Below are positions 37,457 through 45,497 of a DNA stretch of 64,000 bases, one piece after another. The position numbers and the translations under genes are program-made. This DNA is from Fluviicoccus keumensis. Its GTDB lineage: Bacteria > Pseudomonadota > Gammaproteobacteria > Pseudomonadales > Moraxellaceae. The stretch is taken from NCBI RefSeq assembly GCF_004217445.1, contig NZ_SHKX01000013.1:310001-374000 (forward strand), written 5' to 3'. The notes beneath the pieces were generated by a model that was not told the origin of the DNA, did not search any database, and was given only the letters and a program-made list of their open reading frames with translations. Position 1 is the stretch's first letter; the number at the start of each line of letters is the position of its first letter.

Positions 37457-38377
37457 ATGCATGAACAGACCGTGCGCGAGATGATGTCGCGCGAAGCCCG
37501 CAAGACCAACGGCGCCAGCGTGGGCATTCCCGCCCGGCTGATGGATTTTCCGTTGCCGGAAGGCCGACCGCGTTTCCCCTTCTTCGGCGGCAATGCGCTG
37601 GCGTCGTCGCTGTTCGCGGTGTTCTCGGCCATCTTTCCGCCGGGCGAGCGTTTCTTTGTGGAATCGGTGAGGCGCTTCCGCGACACCATCACCGACGAGA
37701 CGCTGAAGGCGCAGATTTCCGGCTTCATCGGCCAGGAAGCCATTCACGGCCGCGAGCATGAACACCTGAACACATGGCTGGCGGCGCAGGGCTATGACAT
37801 CGCCCTCGCCGACCGCCATATCCGCTTCAGCCTGGGCCTGCTGGAACGCCTGCCGCCCTCGCAGCAACTGGCCTGCACGGCCTTCATGGAACACTTCACC
37901 GCGCACTTGGCCGAGCAGTGGCTGACGCACGCGGAATTCCGCACCAGCACCGACGCGGAAGTGCTGAAGCTGTGGTCGTGGCATGCCATCGAGGAACTGG
38001 AACACAAGTCGGTGGCGTTTGACGTGCATGCCCGCGTCAGCCCGGCCGCCTATCGCGAGCGGGTGCTGGCCGGACCGCTGGTGCTGGGGGCGCTGCTGCC
38101 GGGCATTGCCTTCAGTTGGGGGGCCATTCTGGTGAAACAGGGCGAAGCCCTGAGCCTCCGCGAACACCGTCGCGGGCTGAAGGCGCTGCTGGGGAAGAAC
38201 GGTTTCGTGACGCGGGTGCTGGCGCATGTGCCGGACTGGTTTGCCCGGGACTTCCACCCCGACCAGCAACAGACGGACGCGGTGGAACGGGAATGGCGCG
38301 AACGGCTGTTCGGCGCACAGGGAGAATTGAACGCGCATTTCCGCAACCGCGAGGCGGTGCTGAAAGCGGCAGCCTGA
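37457..38377 (+). CDS. PF10118-type metal-dependent hydrolase
   Basis: This is a 306-residue cytoplasmic protein of the PF10118/COG3687 family, annotated as predicted metal-dependent hydrolases. Motifs QEAIHGREHEHLN and HAIEELEHKSVAFDV give several Glu/His pairs, which look like a di-iron ferritin-like site; that reading is inference. GGGAG 7 nt upstream sets the ATG at 37457 over 37400. It is divergent from a TetR gene. A second family member begins at 63905, so the genome keeps at least two. Confidence 0.8.
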   Translation: MHEQTVREMMSREARKTNGASVGIPARLMDFPLPEGRPRFPFFGGNALASSLFAVFSAIFPPGERFFVESVRRFRDTITDETLKAQISGFIGQEAIHGREHEHLNTWLAAQGYDIALADRHIRFSLGLLERLPPSQQLACTAFMEHFTAHLAEQWLTHAEFRTSTDAEVLKLWSWHAIEELEHKSVAFDVHARVSPAAYRERVLAGPLVLGALLPGIAFSWGAILVKQGEALSLREHRRGLKALLGKNGFVTRVLAHVPDWFARDFHPDQQQTDAVEREWRERLFGAQGELNAHFRNREAVLKAAA

Positions 38378-38384
38378 ATCCCCC

Positions 38385-38468
38385 GTAGGGGCGCACTGCG
38401 TGCGCCCTCGTGACCGAACACATCATCCATCATGCCCGGCGAAAAGGGCGCACGCAGTGCGCCCCTAC
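38385..38468. repeat. Family A palindromic repeat, copy 4
   Basis: Arms 38385-38407 and 38446-38468 are perfect inverted copies of the GTAGGGGCGCACTGCG repeat. The element starts 7 nt after the stop of the PF10118 gene, in the position of its terminator. Confidence 0.85.
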
Positions 38469-38530
38469 GATCCTCTCAAGCGACCCGGTAACGACGATTG
38501 CCCCCAGTCCCCTTTTCCCGCATAATATGC

Positions 38531-38546
38531 GTAACATTATTGTTAC
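38531..38546. promoter_or_regulatory. Operator with ACATTRTYGTTAC motif, copy 2
   Basis: GTAACA-TTAT-TGTTAC is a perfect palindrome and contains ACATTATTGTTAC (38534-38546). It lies 82 nt upstream of the acyl-CoA synthetase start and is the most symmetric of the three copies of this motif. Confidence 0.7.
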
Positions 38547-38627
38547 ACATATTTAACCCCGGATAAGCGCTCCCCCTTCCCCGCGCAACCGTCTATCCTG
38601 AACCCCACCTTCACGGAGACTTTCCCC

Positions 38628-40442
38628 ATGGCCAACCGGATCGGAGTCCGCGACATTGCGCGCGGCCTGTTGCAAGCCGCCCCCGAAATGCTCGACCCCA
38701 ACCGCGCCAACCTGTTGCGCCTGGCGGGGCTGAACCCGGACAGCCGCCAGTCGATCGGCAAGGTGGTGGAGTTCTGGGCGCGCTGGACGCCGGACCGGGT
38801 GGCGCTGCGCTTTGACGACCGCGCCTGGACCTACCGGGAACTCAATGCCTGGGCCAACCGCATCGCCCACCTGTGGGCGGCGCGCGGCATCGGCAGTGGC
38901 GATACCGTCGCCCTGCTGATAGAAAACCGGCCGCAGGTGCTGGCCTGCGTGATCGCGGCGATGAAGCTGGGCGCCATCGCCGCCATGCTCAACCACCACC
39001 AGCGCGCCGAGGTGCTGACGCACAGCGTCAACCTGGTGCGGGCCAAATTGCTGGTGACGGGCAGCGAATGCCGCGAGGCGATCGAAAGCACGCCCTTCAC
39101 CCCGGCGCAAACCCCGGAGCTGGACTATTTCTGGTGCCGCGACAGCGACAACACCCCCGCGCCCGAGGGCTGGCGCGATCTGGACGACGCCAGCGCCCAC
39201 TGCGCGGACAGCAATCCCGCCACCACCGGTCAGGTGCGCGCCAGCCAGCCCTGCTTCTACATCTTCACTTCCGGCACCACCGGCCTGCCCAAGGCCTCGG
39301 TGATGACGCATTACCGCTGGCTGGCCGCCATGGCCGGGGTGGGCGGCCTGACGCTGCGCCTGCGCCGCGACGACGTGTTCTATTGCTGCCTGCCGCTGTA
39401 CCACAACAACGCGCTGACGGTGTGCTTCAGCGCCATCCTCTCTGCCGGGGCGACACTGGCGCTGGACCGCAAGTTCAGCGCCAGCCGCTTCTGGGACCGC
39501 GTCCGCCATTTCGACGCCACCGTCTTCTGCTACATCGGCGAGCTGCTGCGCTACCTGCTGAACCGGCCTGAAAGCGCGGGCGACCGTAACCACCGCATCC
39601 GCGCCATTACCGGCAACGGCCTGCGCCCGGAAATCTGGGAAGCCTTCGAGCAGCGCTTCGGCATCACCCGCATTTTCGAATTCTACGGCGCCAGCGAATC
39701 CAACATCGCCTTCATCAACGCCTTCGGCGTGTCGCAGACGGCGGGCTTCACGCCGCTGCCCTTCGCCATTGTCGAATTCGATGCCGAAAGTGAAACGCCG
39801 CTGCGCGATGCGCGCGGCCGCATGCAACGGGTGGCCAAGGGCGGCGTCGGGCTGCTGATCAGCGAGGTCACGGCGCGGCGGCCCTTCGACGGCTACACCG
39901 ACCCCGCCGCCGGGGAAAAGAAGCTGTTCCGCAACGTCTTCAAGGACGGCGATGTCTGGTTCAACAGCGGCGACCTGGTGCGCGACCAGGGCCTGCGCCA
40001 CATCCAGTTTGTCGACCGGGTGGGTGATACCTTCCGCTGGAAGGGCGAGAACGTGGCCACCGGCGAGGTGGAAGGCGTGCTGGCGAAGGAAGCGGCGATC
40101 GAACACGGCGTGGTCTACGGTGTCAGCGTGCCGGGCTGCGACGGTCGCGCGGGCATGGCGGCCATCACCCTGAAGCCCGGCACGGCCTTTGACGGTCAGG
40201 CGCTGGCGCGGTCGCTGGAAGCGGCTTTGCCCGCCTACGCGGTACCGCTGTTCATCCGGCTGCAGACCGAACAGCAGACCACCGGCACCTTCAAGTACCG
40301 CAAGGTGGAGCTGAAGCAGGAAGGCTTTGACCCGGCCGTGGTCGGCGAGCCGCTGTATGTGCTGGCGGACCGGCAGCGCGGCTACGAGCCGCTGACCGCC
40401 GAACTGTTCGCCCGCATCGGCAACGGCGGGCTGCGGCTGTGA
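38628..40442 (+). CDS. Long-chain acyl-CoA synthetase (FATP/FadD6-like)
   Basis: This is a 604-residue AMP-forming ligase that activates fatty or very-long-chain acids to acyl-CoA. The phosphate-binding loop YIFTSGTTGLPKAS, the EFYGASESN motif, and the adenylate region SGDLVRDQGLRHIQFVDRVGDTFRWKGENVAT are characteristic of the FATP/very-long-chain subgroup. CoA ligation ends with the conserved Lys near TGTFKYRKVEL. A palindromic operator lies upstream and a terminator right after. It could activate acids formed from alkanes by the CYP153 system nearby. Confidence 0.9.
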   Translation: MANRIGVRDIARGLLQAAPEMLDPNRANLLRLAGLNPDSRQSIGKVVEFWARWTPDRVALRFDDRAWTYRELNAWANRIAHLWAARGIGSGDTVALLIENRPQVLACVIAAMKLGAIAAMLNHHQRAEVLTHSVNLVRAKLLVTGSECREAIESTPFTPAQTPELDYFWCRDSDNTPAPEGWRDLDDASAHCADSNPATTGQVRASQPCFYIFTSGTTGLPKASVMTHYRWLAAMAGVGGLTLRLRRDDVFYCCLPLYHNNALTVCFSAILSAGATLALDRKFSASRFWDRVRHFDATVFCYIGELLRYLLNRPESAGDRNHRIRAITGNGLRPEIWEAFEQRFGITRIFEFYGASESNIAFINAFGVSQTAGFTPLPFAIVEFDAESETPLRDARGRMQRVAKGGVGLLISEVTARRPFDGYTDPAAGEKKLFRNVFKDGDVWFNSGDLVRDQGLRHIQFVDRVGDTFRWKGENVATGEVEGVLAKEAAIEHGVVYGVSVPGCDGRAGMAAITLKPGTAFDGQALARSLEAALPAYAVPLFIRLQTEQQTTGTFKYRKVELKQEGFDPAVVGEPLYVLADRQRGYEPLTAELFARIGNGGLRL

Positions 40443-40446
40443 ACGT

Positions 40447-40473
40447 GACCGGGCGTCCGGTCTTGGCTTTTTT
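40447..40473 (+). terminator. Rho-independent terminator after acyl-CoA synthetase gene
   Basis: Stem GACCGG-GCGT-CCGGTC (40447-40462) is followed by TTGGCTTTTTT. It starts 5 nt after the stop codon. Confidence 0.8.
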
Positions 40474-40503
40474 CCGCGATGACGACTGTGGCATCATCTC
40501 CGC

Positions 40504-41166
40504 ATGACTGAATCCGCCCCTCCCGAATCCCCGCCCCGCGCGCGCGGCCGTCCGCGCATCGCGGGGGACGAACTGACCGCCCGTCAGGCCCCCCTGCTCG
40601 CCGCCGCCGGACGGCTGCTGGCCGGACGCGCCTCCGGCGATATCAGCGTCGAGCTGCTGTTGCAGGAAACCGGCGCGTCGCGGCCGTCTTTCTACCGCTG
40701 GTTCCCCGGCGGCATGGAGCAGGTGTTCGACCAGCTGATCGCCAAGGCCAATTCGGATCTGGTGTTGCGATTGATGACCGCGGTATCCCGGTGCAACACC
40801 GGCGAAGAGCGCATTACCGCCGGGGTGCGCGCCTATTTTGACTGGGGACTGGAACTGGGACCGGTGGTGACCGGCATCTATCGTGAAGGCTTCACGGAAG
40901 GCTCCATCGCTCAGCGCTATCGGCAGCAAACGCTGAACGTGGCCATCCTGCTGATCAACCAACAGGCGGAAGGTTTGGGCCTCACCGCCCTGCCGCCGCG
41001 CCTGATTGAAACCCTGGTCGGCTGGATTGAAACGGCGGGCGCGGTGGTGTTCCGGCACTACCCCCTCAATCCGGCCGATGTGGAAGCACAATGTGCGTTG
41101 ACCACGCGCATGTGCCTGGCCGCGCTGCGCATGGCCATGGAAGAACACGGTTTGCCCAGGCTGTAA
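40504..41166 (+). CDS. TetR-family regulator
   Basis: This is a 220-residue regulator. After a proline/arginine-rich start (about 1-22), the HTH is DISVELLLQETGASRPSFYRWFPGG (about 46-70), followed by a helical ligand domain. It follows the acyl-CoA synthetase terminator and is co-oriented with and about 460 nt upstream of the ferredoxin-CYP153 operon, so either is a possible target. The ligand is unknown. Confidence 0.85.
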   Translation: MTESAPPESPPRARGRPRIAGDELTARQAPLLAAAGRLLAGRASGDISVELLLQETGASRPSFYRWFPGGMEQVFDQLIAKANSDLVLRLMTAVSRCNTGEERITAGVRAYFDWGLELGPVVTGIYREGFTEGSIAQRYRQQTLNVAILLINQQAEGLGLTALPPRLIETLVGWIETAGAVVFRHYPLNPADVEAQCALTTRMCLAALRMAMEEHGLPRL

Positions 41167-41188
41167 GTCCGGCCGGCTCCGGATAGCA

Positions 41189-41238
41189 GCCGCCCCGAAA
41201 GACCGGGGCGGCAAACCCAAGGCCTGCGCCCGCAGGCC
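41189..41238 (+). terminator. Two tandem hairpins after TetR gene
   Basis: GCCGCCCCG (41189-41197) pairs with CGGGGCGGC (41204-41212), and GGCCTGCG (41221-41228) pairs with CGCAGGCC (41231-41238). Both are perfect. No strong T tract follows, so termination efficiency is uncertain. Confidence 0.5.
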
Positions 41239-41629
41239 GGCAGCCTCCGCCTGACCGCCTCAACATTCCCCCGAATCCCGACGCCTCCCCCTCAAAACGC
41301 CCCTTTCAATCCCCGATCCTCCATAGTTCCCGATATCGATGCTCGTCCCGACCGGCAAGAAACGTCCCCGGGACCGAAAGGGCTATCCAAACGCAAATGT
41401 TGTAGTACAATCCGACTGTCGAAAATCAAACGATCCTTGGGGAAAGACGCCCGGAATGCGTGAGTTTTCGCCAAAATGCGTCCCTGAGAAGCACGATGTC
41501 TTTAAATGACCCCTGACCGTCAAGAAAAGACCTGCGTGTAAGGGGAGCCTCTTGACTACGCTTAAACCACAGGATACCGGGGGACCTTTCCGCCCCCGCC
41601 CTGTTCAATTCAACGCTGGGGACAGATTC
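41239..41629. other. Leader region of the ferredoxin-CYP153 operon
   Basis: This is a 391-nt gap without a credible gene. It holds AT-rich segments likely to contain the operon promoter, a small palindrome TTGTA-G-TACAA at 41400-41410, and a TTGACT element at 41552-41557 with a weak GATACC 15 nt later. A long untranslated leader is implied if the promoter is near 41400. No clear activator site was identified. Confidence 0.4.
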
Positions 41630-41950
41630 ATGGGCAACATTACCTTTATCGAACATGACGGCGCCGAACATCAGGTGGAGCTGGAAGCGGGCAAATCGCT
41701 GATGCAGATCGCGATGGACAACGGCGTGCCCGGCATTGACGCCGATTGCGGCGGTGAATGCGCCTGCGGCACCTGCCATGTCATCGTCGACAGTGCCTGG
41801 CTGGACGTGGCGGGCAAGGCCGGCGCCGAGGAACTGCAGATGCTGGAAATGACCCCGGAGCGCAAGCCGGCCTCGCGCCTGTCCTGCCAGATCAAGGCCA
41901 CCGACGCCATGGACGGCATGGTCGTCCATCTGCCGGAATTCCAGATGTAA
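41630..41950 (+). CDS. 2Fe-2S ferredoxin for CYP153
   Basis: This is a 106-residue adrenodoxin/putidaredoxin-type ferredoxin that passes electrons to the P450. Cluster ligands are in DADCGGECACGTC (Cys-x5-Cys-x2-Cys, with an additional Cys two before the second ligand) and RLSCQI. The ATG at 41630 has GGGGA 7 nt upstream and gives the usual start (MGNITFIE). It is 61 nt before the P450 gene. The extra Cys is unusual for the family. Confidence 0.93.
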   Translation: MGNITFIEHDGAEHQVELEAGKSLMQIAMDNGVPGIDADCGGECACGTCHVIVDSAWLDVAGKAGAEELQMLEMTPERKPASRLSCQIKATDAMDGMVVHLPEFQM

Positions 41951-42011
41951 GGGCGCATCGCCATCCGCGATCCGCTTCCCTAAGCCAACATTCCGCCGGG
42001 GTTGAACCATC

Positions 42012-43478
42012 ATGAGCCTGCTGAAAACCGCCTTCGACAAAGCGTCCACGACCTTCGCCGAGCTGAACGAAAAAGTACCCGCCATCCAGAAAGCCACCGA
42101 CCTGGTGGTCGAAACCGTCTCGGCCAACGTGCCGATGCCGATCCTGATCAAGGGCATCCAGACCTTCCAGAACGTCAAGCATGCGGTGTTGCAGACGCAG
42201 GCGTTTGAAGAGTTCGTGGAAAAGCCCATTCCCGATGTCATGAGCCTGAAGCTCGAAGATATCGATGTCAGCAATCCCTTCCTTTATAAGCAGAAGAAGT
42301 GGCAGTCCTACTTCAAGCGCCTGCGCGACGAGTGCCCGGTGCATTACCGGAAGAGCAGCCCCTTCGGCCCGTTCTGGTCCGTCACCCGCTATGAAGACAT
42401 TGTCTTTGTCGACAAGAACCATCAGTTGTTCTCGGCCGAGCCGGCCATCATCATCGGCCAGACCCCGGAAGGCCTGCCGGCGGAGATGTTCATCGCCATG
42501 GACCCGCCGAAGCACGACAAGCAGCGCCAGGCGGTGCAGGATGTGGTGGCCCCCAAGAACCTGAAGGAGCTGGAGTCGCTGATCCGCTCCCGGACGCAGG
42601 ATGTGCTGGACGGGCTGCCGCTGGACCGGCCGTTTGACTGGGTGCAGAACGTATCCATCGAACTGACCACGCGCATGCTGGCCACCCTGTTCGATTTTCC
42701 GTATGAACAGCGCCACAAGCTGGTGTACTGGTCCGACATCATTGCCGGCAGCCCGCAGGCCACCGGCGGTCCGGGCAGCAGCAACGACGAGTTCTATCGC
42801 GCGGCGATCGAGATGACCAAGCAGTTCTCGGAGCTGTGGCACCAGAAAGCGGCGCAGAAAGCGGCGGGCGTGCCGATGGGCTACGACGTGATGAGCATGC
42901 TGGTCTATTCCAAGGACACCGAGGACCTGATCCGCAAGCCCATGGAATTCATGGGCAACCTGGCGCTGCTGATTGTCGGCGGCAACGACACCACGCGCAA
43001 TTCCATGTCCGGCGGCGTCTATGCGCTGAACCTGTTCCCCAACGAGTTCGTCAAGCTGAAGGAAAAGCCAAGCCTGATTCCCAACATGGTGTCGGAAATC
43101 ATCCGCTGGCAGACGCCGCTGGCCTACATGCGCCGCATCGCCAAGGAGGACGTGGAACTGAGCGGCCAGCTGATCCGCAAGGGCGACAAGGTGGTGATGT
43201 GGTATGTCTCGGGCAACCGCGATGAACGCGCCATCGAGCAGCCGGACGAATTCATCATTGACCGCAAGGGCGCGCGCAACCACCTGTCCTTCGGCTTCGG
43301 CGTCCATCGCTGCATGGGCAACCGGCTGGCGGAATTGCAGTTGAAAATCCTCTGGGAAGAACTGCTGGCCCGTTTCGACAACATTGAAGTGATCAGCGAG
43401 CCGGAGCTCGTCCAGTCCAACTTTGTGCGCGGCTACGCCAGGATGATGGTCAAGCTCACCGCCAAGACCGCGGGCTGA
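42012..43478 (+). CDS. Cytochrome P450, CYP153 alkane hydroxylase type
   Basis: This is a 488-residue soluble P450. The I-helix VGGNDTTRNS (322-331), the ExxR pair E362/R365 in EIIRWQTPLA, and the heme loop FGFGVHRCMGN with ligand C434 are diagnostic. The stretches IAMDPPKHDKQR, SIELTTRMLATLFDFP and MWYVSGNRD are typical of CYP153, which hydroxylates the terminal carbon of medium- and long-chain alkanes, fatty acids or related chains. It is flanked by its ferredoxin and reductase, forming a class I system. The substrate range cannot be read from sequence. The N-terminal 50 residues are helical and longer than average. Confidence 0.93.
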   Translation: MSLLKTAFDKASTTFAELNEKVPAIQKATDLVVETVSANVPMPILIKGIQTFQNVKHAVLQTQAFEEFVEKPIPDVMSLKLEDIDVSNPFLYKQKKWQSYFKRLRDECPVHYRKSSPFGPFWSVTRYEDIVFVDKNHQLFSAEPAIIIGQTPEGLPAEMFIAMDPPKHDKQRQAVQDVVAPKNLKELESLIRSRTQDVLDGLPLDRPFDWVQNVSIELTTRMLATLFDFPYEQRHKLVYWSDIIAGSPQATGGPGSSNDEFYRAAIEMTKQFSELWHQKAAQKAAGVPMGYDVMSMLVYSKDTEDLIRKPMEFMGNLALLIVGGNDTTRNSMSGGVYALNLFPNEFVKLKEKPSLIPNMVSEIIRWQTPLAYMRRIAKEDVELSGQLIRKGDKVVMWYVSGNRDERAIEQPDEFIIDRKGARNHLSFGFGVHRCMGNRLAELQLKILWEELLARFDNIEVISEPELVQSNFVRGYARMMVKLTAKTAG

Positions 43479-43484
43479 GCCGCC

Positions 43485-44705
43485 ATGACCGCCCGGACCG
43501 CCGTGATCATTGGCGCCAGCCATGCCGCCGCCCAGCTCTCCGCCAGCCTGCGTCTGGAAGGCTGGGACGGCGATATTGTCGTGGTGGGCGATGAGGGCTA
43601 CCTGCCCTACCAGCATCCGCCGCTGTCGAAGACCTTCCTGTCGGGGGACAAGACCGTGGCGGACCTGTACATCCGGCCCGCCGCCTTCTATGAGAAGAAC
43701 AACATCCGCTTCCGTCAGGGCCGGGTCACGGCCATCGACCGCGCGCGGCAACTGCTGGCGCTGGACGATGGCACCTCACTGGCCTATGACAAGCTGGCGC
43801 TGTGCCTGGGTGCGCGCGTGCGCAAGGCCGGTCTGCCCGGCGAGGCACTGGCCGGGGTGCATTACCTGCGCGCCATTGCCGATGTGCAGGGCATCCAGCC
43901 GGAGGTGATCGCGGGCAAGCGCGCGGTGATCATCGGCGGCGGCTATATCGGCCTGGAAACCGCCGCCTCGCTGCGCAAGCAGGGCATGGCGGTGGTGGTG
44001 CTGGAAATGGCCGACCGCATCCTGCAACGGGTCACCGCCCCCGAACTGTCGGAATTCTACAGCCGCATTCACCGTGAAGAAGGGGTGCAGATCCAGACCG
44101 GCATCTCGGTGACGGCGCTGGCGGGTGACGGACGAGTGGAGCGGGTGGTGTGCGCCAACGGCGTCGAATTCCCGGCCGATCTGGTGATCATCGGCGTGGG
44201 GGTGGTGCCCAATGTCGAACTGGCGCAGACCGCCGGGCTGGCGGTGGATAACGGCATCACGGTGGATGAATTCGCCTGCACCAACGATCCCAATATCGTG
44301 GCGGCGGGCGATTGCGCCAACCACTTCAACGCCATTTACCAGCGCCGGATGCGCCTGGAGTCGGTGCCGAATGCCGGGGATCAGGCCAAGGCGGCGGCGG
44401 CGTCGATCTGCGGGTTGAAAAAACCCTATCAGAGCCTGCCGTGGTTCTGGTCGGACCAGTATGACCTGAAGCTGCAAATTGCGGGGTTGAGTCAGGGCTA
44501 CGACCGGGTGGTGATTCGCGGCGACAAGGCAAACAGCCGCAGTTTTGCCGCCTTCTATTTCCAGGGAACGCGCTTGCTGGCGGCGGATTGCATCAACCGG
44601 CCGCAGGAGTTCATGCTCAGCAAGAAGATCATCCTCGACAACCTGGCCGTGGATGCGGAACGGTTGGCGGATGAGTCGGTGGCGGTGAAGGACTTGCTGG
44701 GCTAA
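43485..44705 (+). CDS. FAD-dependent ferredoxin reductase for CYP153
   Basis: This is a 406-residue NAD(P)H:ferredoxin reductase of the putidaredoxin reductase type. FAD motif VIIGASHAAAQLSASL (start), NAD motif VIIGGGYIGLETAASL (about 147-162) and the late VAAGDCANHFN motif are present. It transfers electrons to the 2Fe-2S ferredoxin. It starts 6 nt after the P450 gene and ends at a hairpin terminator. Confidence 0.92.
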   Translation: MTARTAVIIGASHAAAQLSASLRLEGWDGDIVVVGDEGYLPYQHPPLSKTFLSGDKTVADLYIRPAAFYEKNNIRFRQGRVTAIDRARQLLALDDGTSLAYDKLALCLGARVRKAGLPGEALAGVHYLRAIADVQGIQPEVIAGKRAVIIGGGYIGLETAASLRKQGMAVVVLEMADRILQRVTAPELSEFYSRIHREEGVQIQTGISVTALAGDGRVERVVCANGVEFPADLVIIGVGVVPNVELAQTAGLAVDNGITVDEFACTNDPNIVAAGDCANHFNAIYQRRMRLESVPNAGDQAKAAAASICGLKKPYQSLPWFWSDQYDLKLQIAGLSQGYDRVVIRGDKANSRSFAAFYFQGTRLLAADCINRPQEFMLSKKIILDNLAVDAERLADESVAVKDLLG

Positions 44706-44723
44706 GGGGCGCCTGCGCGCCCC
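44706..44723. terminator. Hairpin terminator between reductase and START gene
   Basis: GGGGCGC (44706-44712), loop CTGC, GCGCCCC (44717-44723) lies 1 nt after the reductase stop and 3 nt before the convergent START gene stop. It can serve both strands, though the flanking T run is short (GGTTTAC). Confidence 0.65.
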
Positions 44724-44726
44724 GGT

Positions 44727-45455
44727 TTACTCCTGATAGCGACCGTAAGAAAAGGCCGGCTGCTCCTTGCCGTCGGCGAATTCCTCCAGCCGCACCATCC
44801 GCAAGACGCCCAGCACCGTCTGGTAGGGCGCGGTGCGCTGCACGAAATTGATCGCCCAGTCCGGCGCCACGCCGCCCGGATCAACATAGCCTTCCGAGAC
44901 ATTGCGCCAGCGGTTCTTGCCGATGGGCGTCCATTTCACCGAGTAGTTTTCCGCCACCATGCGCACATAGGGCGGCTTGGACGGCAGGTAGTCGGGCACC
45001 GACACCACCTCATGCATGGCGTAACCCGTCTTCGGGTTGTAGGGCTGGATGGTGACGTGCAGCACCACATCGCGGTCCGGCAGCGGCGCGGGTGCATCAT
45101 GCACCGCGTAATAATAGAATTCGCGGTCAGAGACGCGCCTCAGCAGCTTCGCTTCCTTCATCTGGAAGAACCAGCGCGGATAGTTCGGCAGGTCGAAGGA
45201 GACCCGCGCCAGCGCGTCCAGCGTGCCTTCCGCCTCGTATTCCACCTTGAAGGAGCGCAGCCGCTTGCCCAGATCGCGCTTGGCATAAAGCTTGATCTGG
45301 TGCCGCCGGTCATTCTTGATCAACTGCCACTCATTACTATCCGGTGCGGCGCGCAATTCATCAAGGTCGTCATCGGCGGCGCGGGCCGGGGCGTTGACAA
45401 GGAGGGATACCGCCAATACGGCCAGCAGCGGCCGCTTTCGGAAAAATACAGTCAT
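44727..45455 (-). CDS. Secreted START-domain lipid-binding protein
   Basis: This is a 242-residue protein. Signal peptide 1-26 (PARA-AD) is followed by a START/SRPBCC-like fold with LARVSFDLPNYPRWFFQMKEAKLLRRVSD and DRDVVLHVTIQPYN. START domains bind sterols, phospholipids or other hydrophobic ligands in a deep pocket. A paralogue lies at 51585. It is located between the CYP153 cassette and a GMC oxidase, consistent with periplasmic transfer of a hydrophobic substrate. Function inferred from fold. Confidence 0.8.
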   Translation of the reverse strand: MTVFFRKRPLLAVLAVSLLVNAPARAADDDLDELRAAPDSNEWQLIKNDRRHQIKLYAKRDLGKRLRSFKVEYEAEGTLDALARVSFDLPNYPRWFFQMKEAKLLRRVSDREFYYYAVHDAPAPLPDRDVVLHVTIQPYNPKTGYAMHEVVSVPDYLPSKPPYVRMVAENYSVKWTPIGKNRWRNVSEGYVDPGGVAPDWAINFVQRTAPYQTVLGVLRMVRLEEFADGKEQPAFSYGRYQE

Positions 45456-45497
45456 GCAAACCTCACGGGAGTGTGCTGTTCAGGGTAACCGGCCGGG

